Positions 51,601 through 58,222 of a stretch of 64,000 bases of DNA are shown one piece after another. Both the position numbers and the translations under genes were made by a program. Under the pieces are notes generated by a model. The model worked only from the letters and a program-made list of their open reading frames with translations. It was not told where the DNA came from and searched no databases. The first letter of the stretch is position 1. Every line of letters begins with the position of its first letter. Origin of the DNA: a candidate division Hyd24-12 bacterium UBA6080 (GTDB lineage: Bacteria; Fermentibacterota; Fermentibacteria; Fermentibacterales; JCC-6); the NCBI GenBank assembly GCA_002436025.1, contig DIXM01000002.1, positions 434,001-498,000 of the forward strand, read 5' to 3'.

Positions 51601-52436
51601 TGGATGAAGGCGTGATCGCCCTTCAAAGCCAGCAGGCTGCGTCGGACAAGGGCGGGGAGTCAGAACAACAGGAACTGCCCTTCGACCTCAACATTGCCGT
51701 TCAGGCCGAGCGTGGCCTCTGGCTGAGAAGCAGCTACATGAACATCGAACTCGCGGCGGACATAACTGTTCAAACGCAGGACCGCCGACCGGTGTTCAAT
51801 GGCAACATCAGCGTTGTAAGGGGCACCGTCAGTGTTCTGAACAAGGATTTCCGCATCACCAGCGGTTCGGTCGAGATAATCCAGGGAAACCCTCCGGGAT
51901 TCATGCTGAACATCCTTGCCGAGGCAAGGGTTCGAAGCTCGATGAGCCGTGAGGTCTACACCATTGAGGTGAACGTCACCGGCGACCCCGATAATCCCGA
52001 GATCGCCCTTTCGGGAAGCGGTGTATCGGGAGAGCTGACGAACGAGGACATCGTGACCCTGCTCACGCTGGGAGTGACCTACGGCGAAATGCAGCAGATG
52101 GATACGGGCGCGCTGGAAACCGAGCTGGAAAGTGTTACTCAGGGGATGCTGGGCAACATGATCGCGCGAAGCATCAGGGAAGGCATGGGTTTCGATGCCC
52201 TCTCCATAAGCCCCGACCTGCTCTCAGACTCAACGGGTCTCACCGTGGAAGTTGGGAAGTACGTTCTTCCAAACCTCTACGTCAGTTACATCGATGACGT
52301 GTTCAGCGCGAAACCCGGAACCATCAGCGCCCAGTACTACTTCAACCGGGACATCTACCTCGAGGGGAGCACGAAGACCACCCTCAACGGAAATCAGGAA
52401 CCAACCATCGAACTTCACTACACGATAAGGTACTGA
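48654..52436 (+). CDS. tamB: TamB-like translocation/assembly protein (AsmA-like, DUF490)
   Basis: About 1260 residues. The TTG at 48654 (LPSDRPSKTKK) overlaps tamA by 23 nt; TTG 48609 is an alternative. One N-terminal inner-membrane helix (ARVILLIIVLGVVIPYILLL) is followed by a very long beta-rich periplasmic region of hydrophobic repeats, and a C-terminal DUF490 domain (SLSGNLSATS, VFNGNISVVRGTVSVLNKDF, VTGDPDNPEIALSGSG, NEDIVTLLTLG). TamB bridges the two membranes and is thought to carry phospholipids; with TamA it forms the TAM complex. Confidence 0.87.
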   Translation: MPSDRPSKTKKSHFKARVILLIIVLGVVIPYILLLTGGLSRVVRSLVNTFANDAETSVDVYGFASGILFGTRADSVVVRNTDGLTVFISDITITGNIVGYLTGTGLENIHADSLGIRVPAPTEDPQTGEPVHDMSMLFRNILKGFVTEVDTLSISRGMIVDHEGVVIIDSMSISAGVFLGGPAGLEVFTGGVHVPDFGYVSGSGTLTLTEQVASLSDFSAVTPTGSVIISGTLLADSSLSLHGEGTFSTSFIPEAPAAQGLLTIDVGGNTTNPSVNVAVADGRIILAGREVSFSCDSITGDMEGVDIGEVGFHSPGISGVISGAMVFQGRAWSGGCDLEFSGMDPAEWDSLAPSGLLAGSLSARVEGIGGTFSRGHLELGLQGSSVEGYSLERLDLVADADPSRIDGSVSVDVQGTSVNSDWVVNLGEGYRPVSWSAEATVNSPDSRGLLRYIYPGGDISSLSGVSARVSAHGNQERFRVSCDARAGNVRINEVTASNLFVVGDATVDLSPVDGVRVGFNGSSGFAGLSSGSAHLSGVLFEGALTLGIPLHGEPSVQLLGTALVDSAGSSGFLALGSVLDADVSFSNGLPSGALRLRSDTIETPNGNISLGIRAESRNGVVSIDSLEILHEQGARLIAVLSADLSGESFSVELDSLRITMNKLRLVRAGGAELTVSPDGTVGMDTLWLDPPSGYISGSGSLGPDGGIDASFNAVSVDIASLGLVLGLDLPVSGVFNCGIEARGHPGDLEAFVHASVDDPTFGSWTQGDSITADASMSGGDLVIDGVWIWSEGVRSGVSLTMDHVWNGTTIDLSVERLVSLEAELTGIGDWLLYILPFPVMTSGASISSRIEYSRDEPYLSANLAGHFQRFFIAGAQLEFPMSSIYISYPDESSDDDYNASFRITSGQGRNPALTAELRAELLENIPLRTGEVPVELAGYDFRAELNGWETILNGLGWVSLSGNLSATSSEPGQRPLLRGKINLDEGVIALQSQQAASDKGGESEQQELPFDLNIAVQAERGLWLRSSYMNIELAADITVQTQDRRPVFNGNISVVRGTVSVLNKDFRITSGSVEIIQGNPPGFMLNILAEARVRSSMSREVYTIEVNVTGDPDNPEIALSGSGVSGELTNEDIVTLLTLGVTYGEMQQMDTGALETELESVTQGMLGNMIARSIREGMGFDALSISPDLLSDSTGLTVEVGKYVLPNLYVSYIDDVFSAKPGTISAQYYFNRDIYLEGSTKTTLNGNQEPTIELHYTIRY

Positions 52437-52441
52437 CGGTA

Positions 52442-53845
52442 TCAGATCCCGTAGACGAGTCTCAGCGAAGCCCTCGTGTCATTGGCTGTCGAGTCCTGCA
52501 CATTGCCGGCGTTGCTTTTACTGCAGTACCCTGCGGACCCGTAAAGGGTGAATTCCCCTGAAAGCCTGTAACTGAGATTCAGCTCGATGTCCCTGGTGTA
52601 CTCGATGATCCCCGAAGGCCAGGGTTCTCCCGCAACGACCGTATCACCGAAACCGTCGTAGACGGTGCCCACCCCATGACGGGAAAGGCTTCCGCGAAGT
52701 TCGGCGGTCATGGGCCAGAGACCAGCGTAACCCAGCGAAAGCGTTGCCCTGTCGGCATCGGGACCGATTTCACTCCCGATTATCCGGTCATTGTGGAGAA
52801 AAATGTTGCGGAGGTGTTTCTGGCTGTAGACGTATTTCGCAATGGCTGTGTACTCAGCTGCAAGCGCGAAACCGGTCGAGGGGCTTGCCCAGTCCAGTCC
52901 CACTGTGCCGCCCATCTTGTTGGGCCGGTTGTAAGTGGTCTGGTACTGGAAGTCATCGATGAGCCACTCCATGTATGCCGCCAGGTTCCGCACAGGTTTC
53001 CATGTGGCATCGAGGCCCATGAACAGGTTGTCGTCGTCCTGCTCGTTCCACTGGACCGCGTACCAGAAGAGGATCGGGTTGGTGTAGGCAAAATCAAAAC
53101 TGTTGGTGGTGTAGAAAGCGCCTTCGTAAAGCCCCAGACGCAGATTGTCCGTTGGAAGTATGTCCAGCCTGTGGGCGCAGAACCAACTTCCCGAATCCGG
53201 CTCGATTGTTGATGTGAACCCCGAAAAAGCTACCCGGTCAGAGATGTTGAAGGATGCCCTGAGCTGGTCGAGCGGGGGTGAGTTGTCGCTGACCAGGAGC
53301 TGGGTGAACCTTCCGGGTCCCCACTCCTGGGCGAAGCGCCCCAACCTCACTGAAACCCTTGGTGAGCCGTAGTCGATGTATCCCCAGTCTGTGTACAGGT
53401 GCCTTCCGGGTTCCTGATTGGGGTGTATGTGATACTCGGAGAATCCCCCGGGCGGAAGGTCGTCACTGCCTGTCCAGAGTGAAGCCTGGTGATCGAATGT
53501 GAGGCCTTCGGCCAGGGCGCCTGCGACCCTGAACTTCACCCCGGCGGAGCTTTCAAAAGCATCGCTCAGATAACCGCCCTGCAACGCGGCCTCGATGCCC
53601 CAGAACACGCTTTCGCTGAAAAAGTTTCTGCGGGGTCTTTCCGAACGCCTTGAAAGGTCTTCCGACAGCCCCGTGAAAGCCCCTTCTGATGCAAAGCTCG
53701 TTGGACCCGGGAGAATGGCGCTGAAAAGAGTGTCTCCCGCTGCCTCCATGTGTCTCTGCCACAATCCGAAGGGTTCTTCGAGGGGGAGAGCTGCTGCGAA
53801 AAGAGTTGTTCCCAGAACAAGCGTCAGAGCGAGCATGTTTTTCAA
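52442..53845 (-). CDS. Outer-membrane barrel, capsule-assembly Wzi-like
   Basis: 467 residues from a TTG that overlaps the rlmD-like stop (TTGA); the signal peptide is MLALTLVLGTTLFAAALP. The central EWGPGRFTQLLVSDNSPPLDQLR resembles the WGPG...LLLSDNAPP motif of Wzi/Wza-linked capsule-attachment barrels. Alternating strands run to the end (RLVYGI). Wzi anchors capsule polysaccharide in the outer membrane. It may handle the polysaccharide made by the envelope operon at 11-20.6 kb. Last gene of the sensor-queA-tgt operon. Confidence 0.72.
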   Translation of the reverse strand: MKNMLALTLVLGTTLFAAALPLEEPFGLWQRHMEAAGDTLFSAILPGPTSFASEGAFTGLSEDLSRRSERPRRNFFSESVFWGIEAALQGGYLSDAFESSAGVKFRVAGALAEGLTFDHQASLWTGSDDLPPGGFSEYHIHPNQEPGRHLYTDWGYIDYGSPRVSVRLGRFAQEWGPGRFTQLLVSDNSPPLDQLRASFNISDRVAFSGFTSTIEPDSGSWFCAHRLDILPTDNLRLGLYEGAFYTTNSFDFAYTNPILFWYAVQWNEQDDDNLFMGLDATWKPVRNLAAYMEWLIDDFQYQTTYNRPNKMGGTVGLDWASPSTGFALAAEYTAIAKYVYSQKHLRNIFLHNDRIIGSEIGPDADRATLSLGYAGLWPMTAELRGSLSRHGVGTVYDGFGDTVVAGEPWPSGIIEYTRDIELNLSYRLSGEFTLYGSAGYCSKSNAGNVQDSTANDTRASLRLVYGI

Positions 53846-55059
53846 ACCGGGTTCCTTTCCAGAAGAAGCATTGTCTCCACATGATCGGTATGGGGAAACA
53901 TGTCGACAGGAACAGCCTTTTTCAAATGGAAGCCCCGTTCAACAAGAACCGCTGCGTCCCGGGCAGCCGTGAACGGATTGCATGTGATGTAGATGACCCG
54001 GTGCGGGGCCACCTTGTTTACCATTTCCATTATCCCTGGTCCCGCCCCTGCCCGGGGAGGGTCGAGTACAACTGTGTCGAAGACTTTTCCTCTGGAAACG
54101 GCCCTGGCAAGGAAAGACTCGTCCCGTTCCCGGAAAGACCTGAAACCCGCCGCTCCGTTGATGCCCGCCGCTGTTTCGGCGGCTGCTGCTGCTGCGGGGC
54201 ATGTCTCCACGCTTTCCACACGGGCTCCCCTGGCGGCCAGGGGAACTCCGAATGTTCCGACCCCTCCGTACAGATCAAGGATGGTTTCTCCCTCGGCCTG
54301 CTCCAGAACCTTATCCAGAAGGATCTCGGCAGCCCTCGTATTGACCTGGAAAAACCCACCAGGAGGGATGGGAAAGTTCCATTCCAGAAGTCGTTCAGTG
54401 AGTTGAGCCCCCCTGATGCCCATACTTCGTTCGTAGACCGTTCCCCAGCTCACCGGGAGCCCCCGGACCGATCCAGCGACTTCGACAAGGCTCTGTCCTG
54501 TCGATATTGAGCACCTGACGGAGAGTGTCTCGACCCCGGAGGGGATTCCCGTTTTCCAGATCTCCCTGAGAACTGCCCTGCCCGTTGAATTCAGCGCCGG
54601 GCAATCCTGTACCGGAACCGGGTCTCCCCGAAAGGCATGAAGGCAGGGCTTGCCCCCGGACACGCAGAAAGTAACCCTGTTCCGGAAACCATCGGCCAGG
54701 GGGGAGGGAACGACCTCCTCGAGAGTGAAGCCGCTGAATCCGTGGAATGCCTTTTCGATCCACTTCTTTTTCCAGAACAGCTGCGTCCGGTAGTCGAGAT
54801 GCTGCAGGGAACACCCTCCGCATACCCCGTGAAGGGGGCAGAAAGGTTCAACCCGTTCCGGACATGGAGAAATGATCGTAACAAGCTCGGCATCGAGGTG
54901 TCTTTTGCCGGTGGCAGTCACACGGACCTTCACCGTTTCCCCCGGGAGGGCTCCCCTGACAAAAACCACTGGTCCTTCATCCTGAAGGGCAATTCCGCCA
55001 ACACGGTTCCCAAGTGAGGAAACCTTCAGGGTAAGGCAGCCGTCTGTTTCAGTAGCCAT
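53842..55059 (-). CDS. rlmD: 23S rRNA uracil C5-methyltransferase (RlmD/RumA family)
   Basis: Methylates uracil C5 in 23S rRNA (tRNA-targeting TrmA relatives are hard to exclude). 405 residues. TRAM domain at 10-60; Fe-S Cys in CPERVEPFCPLHGVCGGC near 68-85; then the methyltransferase domain with LDLYGGVGTFG near 268, VVLDPPRAG near 330, and ITCNPFTAARD near 355, whose Cys is the catalytic nucleophile. The Fe-S type supports rRNA methylation. Overlaps tgt by 11 nt and the Wzi-like gene as TTGA. Confidence 0.85.
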   Translation of the reverse strand: MATETDGCLTLKVSSLGNRVGGIALQDEGPVVFVRGALPGETVKVRVTATGKRHLDAELVTIISPCPERVEPFCPLHGVCGGCSLQHLDYRTQLFWKKKWIEKAFHGFSGFTLEEVVPSPLADGFRNRVTFCVSGGKPCLHAFRGDPVPVQDCPALNSTGRAVLREIWKTGIPSGVETLSVRCSISTGQSLVEVAGSVRGLPVSWGTVYERSMGIRGAQLTERLLEWNFPIPPGGFFQVNTRAAEILLDKVLEQAEGETILDLYGGVGTFGVPLAARGARVESVETCPAAAAAAETAAGINGAAGFRSFRERDESFLARAVSRGKVFDTVVLDPPRAGAGPGIMEMVNKVAPHRVIYITCNPFTAARDAAVLVERGFHLKKAVPVDMFPHTDHVETMLLLERNPV

Positions 55060-56161
55060 CGGAGTTGAAAGACTCCCTGGTCAAGTGCCATTCGGTTCTC
55101 CATTGCTGGAATGAGCCGCGGGCTATCTGCTGTCGGATTTCCTCCATCAGACATGCGAAATAGTGAAGATTGTGAATGGTTGCCAGTATGGGCGCCAGCC
55201 ATTCCTTTGCCCCGAACAGGTGCCTCAAGTATGCCCGGCTGTGATTAACGCACACGTAGCAGCTGCAGCCCGGTTGGACTGGTCCGAAATCGCTTCTGAA
55301 CCTGGTGTTCCTGAGGTTGAGCCGTCCCCCGGGGACGAAGAAGCACGCCCCCCTGGCGTTACGTGTGGGAACCACGCAGTCGAACATGTCCACGCCCATT
55401 GCCGTGAAGTCAACAAGGTCTTCAGGTTTTCCCACTCCCATGAGGTATCGGGGCTTGTCAGAAGGCAGTACGTCAACGCATCCGTTCACGGCGAGCTCCA
55501 TGCGTTCCCGGTCCTCGCCTACGGCCACGCCCCCGATGGCGTATCCGTCGAACCCCATATCCACCAGTTCGCGCGCGCACTCTTCCCTGAGGTCGGGGAA
55601 AGCGCCGCCCTGAACGATTCCGAACAGCGAACCGCGACCGCCTGTATGAAGCTTGATCGCCCGCTCGGCCCACCGAAGAGTAAGCCGCATGGAGTCTTCT
55701 GTCCGCTCCCTGCCGCTGGGCTGCTCGAGGCATTCGTCTAGCACCATCATGATGTCGCTGCCGAAAAGCACTTGAAGGTCAAGGACACCCTCGGGTGTCA
55801 GGATGTGGCTCGATCCGTCGATGTGGGACTGGAAACTGTAACCGGCCTCGGTGACCCTGCGGAGGGAAGAGAGACTGAAGAGCTGAAACCCGCCGGAATC
55901 GGTGAGGATGCACCGGTCCCAGTTCATGAACCTGTGAAGCCCTCCCGCTCGTTCGATGACGTCCCTTCCGGGTCTGAGATACAGATGGTATGTGTTGCAG
56001 AGGATCATTTCGTAGCCCATTTGTGTCAGGTCGCTGTTCCTGGTGGTCTTGACCGTTGCCTGGGTGCCGACGGGCATGAACGCAGGCGTCTCCACCCGTC
56101 CGTGGGGTAGTGCCAGAACACCTGCCCTGGCCCTTCCGTCCTGCGCCTTAAGGCTGAACAG
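55049..56161 (-). CDS. tgt: Queuine tRNA-ribosyltransferase
   Basis: Exchanges guanine 34 in tRNAs for 7-aminomethyl-7-deazaguanine in queuosine synthesis. 370 residues from CTG 56161, which lies 7 nt behind AGGAA. This gives MFSLKAQDGRARAGVL, the normal Tgt opening; the next in-frame start (GTG) would delete it. Motifs: PAFMPVGTQATVK, TDSGGFQLFSLS (nucleophile/general Asp region), GIVQGGAFPDLR, GGVAVGE, and zinc site CSCYVC with a later His. Overlaps the membrane protein gene upstream by 14 nt. Confidence 0.9.
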   Translation of the reverse strand: MFSLKAQDGRARAGVLALPHGRVETPAFMPVGTQATVKTTRNSDLTQMGYEMILCNTYHLYLRPGRDVIERAGGLHRFMNWDRCILTDSGGFQLFSLSSLRRVTEAGYSFQSHIDGSSHILTPEGVLDLQVLFGSDIMMVLDECLEQPSGRERTEDSMRLTLRWAERAIKLHTGGRGSLFGIVQGGAFPDLREECARELVDMGFDGYAIGGVAVGEDRERMELAVNGCVDVLPSDKPRYLMGVGKPEDLVDFTAMGVDMFDCVVPTRNARGACFFVPGGRLNLRNTRFRSDFGPVQPGCSCYVCVNHSRAYLRHLFGAKEWLAPILATIHNLHYFACLMEEIRQQIARGSFQQWRTEWHLTRESFNSDGY

Positions 56162-57152
56162 GGCTCGGTTCCTGAGGTGAAGGAGTCTGTGATTCCATGG
56201 TGTCCGGGGGAGTTTCAGAGACCTCTTCCTCCGGATCAGCGTCGGACGGCTGCTGATCGGGAAGCGTTTGCTCAAACCCATCGGATCCGGCCTCGGGAAG
56301 TGAATCCGCCGGGGTGGCGGTTGAATCCGGTTGAGTCGACAAGACCCATGAGGAATCAGGGATCATGGGATCGGCGGGTGTTACCAGATCATCGAAACCA
56401 GCGCGGGTTGTATCGCCGAGGACAAGAAGGGCATGCTCGGGGTTGAGCCGTCTGATCTCGGATAACTGGGTTTCAAGGTCGGGGAGCATGTTGTTCCGGT
56501 GGTAAAGGCTGGCAAGGCGGACATGATACTCCAGTTCATCGGTGTGGAGCGCCGTGAGTTCAAGGTAAATGGTGAGGAGTTCCCGGTCGGACTCGCTCAT
56601 CTCACCGTAAAGGCCCTGTTCCTCGGTCTGGCGGTTATCATCGTTGAGGGGATTGGCCAGAAGGAACATTCCGGTCGAAACTATGATCGCGCTGGTGGTA
56701 TAGGCGGTGACCCACCTTTTCGCCACCTTTCGCCCCGCCATCACGATGGCCCTTGGACGGGGATCGAGTTGAAGGTCGAGCTCTCTGAAATCGGTTCGGG
56801 ATGCGGCTTCGGGAAGGGACAATCCCCCCTTGAAACACTTTATGTACCCGACCATCCCGATCAGCAGAAGGGGAGGTGTGAGGCCGATCCTCAGAAGCTT
56901 CATGCCGTAGGTCTTCTCGCCGTGTATCGTTACCCCCAGTGCCGTGGCAGGGCTCTGGCGTGACGAGTTCTCAACGCCCGCGGTCAGACTGAGGGCGAAG
57001 GCGTAGAAGGCGGGAACTGCCCAGTACCACCTGGACCAGAGAAGCGCCAGAAGTGAAGCCCCAAGTATTGTCCAGGAAAGGACAAGCAGCGTTTCAAGAC
57101 CCGCAAGGGCTATGACCCTTGTTGCTCTTGGCCTGTTTCTTCCGCTTTTTAT
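56148..57152 (-). CDS. Unknown membrane protein with no standard start codon
   Basis: The frame is open directly after the queA TGA (57165-57167) in the same frame and runs to TAA 56148. No ATG, GTG or TTG occurs until ATG 56903, yet the 87 codons before it look coding: a full membrane helix (LAGLETLLVLSWTILGASLLALLW) precedes WSRWYWAVPAFYAFAL. ATA 57152 lies 7 nt behind AAGGA and is the best-placed start. An ATG at 57160 is in another frame (ATG AAG TAA). The C-terminal part has another helix, a coiled helical region, and a Pro/Asp/Ser-rich tail. No family recognised. Conservative start: 56903. Confidence 0.6.
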   Translation of the reverse strand: MKSGRNRPRATRVIALAGLETLLVLSWTILGASLLALLWSRWYWAVPAFYAFALSLTAGVENSSRQSPATALGVTIHGEKTYGMKLLRIGLTPPLLLIGMVGYIKCFKGGLSLPEAASRTDFRELDLQLDPRPRAIVMAGRKVAKRWVTAYTTSAIIVSTGMFLLANPLNDDNRQTEEQGLYGEMSESDRELLTIYLELTALHTDELEYHVRLASLYHRNNMLPDLETQLSEIRRLNPEHALLVLGDTTRAGFDDLVTPADPMIPDSSWVLSTQPDSTATPADSLPEAGSDGFEQTLPDQQPSDADPEEEVSETPPDTMESQTPSPQEPSPVQP

Positions 57153-57164
57153 TACTTCATCCTT

Positions 57165-58193
57165 TCAAATAACAATCATTGCGTCGCCGTAGCTGTAGAA
57201 TCGGTACCCCCCGGCAACCGCCATGCGATACGCGTTCATCACGGGGTCGAGACCGGCAAAGGCGGCAACAAGTGCTATAAGCGAGCTTCCGGGCAGGTGG
57301 AAGTTCGTGATCAGCGCATCCAAATTCCTGAACCTGTAGGGTGGAAATATGAACAGAGATGTTTCACCGTACAGGGGACCCGCATCGGAAAGCTGAATGC
57401 TCTCCAGAACCCGTGCAGCAGTTGTACCCACTGCGACTATCCTTCCGCCTGCCCCACGGGTCTCTGCGAGGAGGGCAAGGGTCTCGGCTGGAACCTGGTA
57501 CTCCTCGGGGTCGAGGTTGTTGTCGGAAAGATTTTCGTTTCTGAGGGGTTCAAAGGTTCCCGGGCCCACATTCAGCGTCAGGTGGCAATGATTGACGCCC
57601 GCCCCGGAGAGGGTGGAGAGCATGTCCAAAGTGAAATGCAGACCGGCTGTCGGTGCTGCCACCGCGCCTCCGTTCCGGGCGTAGACCGTCTGGTATCTCT
57701 CCGTGTCGGTACTGTCGGGTGGTCGCTTAATGTAGGGTGGAAGGGGTACGGTTCCAATCTCACTCTGCAGCTGGTGCACCCGGTCCGGAGGACCGAAACC
57801 GACAACAGCCCTCCCTCCACCCAGTCCTTCGAGCACAATGGCTGAAAAGCCACCCGCGAGATCAAGACCGACTCCGGGCCGGCAGTATTTGCCCGGTCTC
57901 AGAAGCACCTTCCATTCGGTGTTCGAAAGCTGCCTGAGAAGGAATATCTCGGCTTTGCCGCCGGTGTCGGTCCGGTGAGCTTTGAGCCTCGCGGGGAATA
58001 CCCTTGTGTCGTTCAGAACGAGGCAGTCTCCCTGATGCAGAAGTGATGGCAGGTCAGGAAACAGGGCATCGGTGACCCCGCCGGTCATTCTGTTCAGCAC
58101 CATAAGCCTTGAGGTTCCCCTCACAGGAGGCGGCTCCTGGGCTATGAGCTCTTCGGGGAGGTCGTATCGAAGGTGGTTTTTCGTAATCTCCAG
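57165..58193 (-). CDS. queA: S-adenosylmethionine:tRNA ribosyltransferase-isomerase
   Basis: Makes epoxyqueuosine in tRNA by transferring ribose from SAM, after Tgt. 342 residues from CTG 58193, which lies 7 nt behind GGGAGG. An in-frame TGA is one codon upstream, and the first GTG (58124) falls after the conserved opening YDLPEELIAQEP. So CTG is nearly the only start that keeps the family N-terminus. Motifs: VLNDTRVFPARL, AVAAPTAGLHFT, HLTLNVGPGTFEPLR, and FHLPGSSLIALVAAFAG. A gap of 29 nt separates it from the sensor gene upstream. Followed in frame by the membrane protein ORF. Confidence 0.92.
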   Translation of the reverse strand: MEITKNHLRYDLPEELIAQEPPPVRGTSRLMVLNRMTGGVTDALFPDLPSLLHQGDCLVLNDTRVFPARLKAHRTDTGGKAEIFLLRQLSNTEWKVLLRPGKYCRPGVGLDLAGGFSAIVLEGLGGGRAVVGFGPPDRVHQLQSEIGTVPLPPYIKRPPDSTDTERYQTVYARNGGAVAAPTAGLHFTLDMLSTLSGAGVNHCHLTLNVGPGTFEPLRNENLSDNNLDPEEYQVPAETLALLAETRGAGGRIVAVGTTAARVLESIQLSDAGPLYGETSLFIFPPYRFRNLDALITNFHLPGSSLIALVAAFAGLDPVMNAYRMAVAGGYRFYSYGDAMIVI

Positions 58194-58222
58194 TGGTCAG
58201 CCTCCCGTATCCGTGCCACGGA

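Noticed and set aside
57165..57167. TGA recoded as an amino acid, as in Gracilibacteria
   Set aside because: TGA ends many complete genes here at the expected place, so it is a normal stop. Local readthrough at queA remains possible and is listed as a finding.
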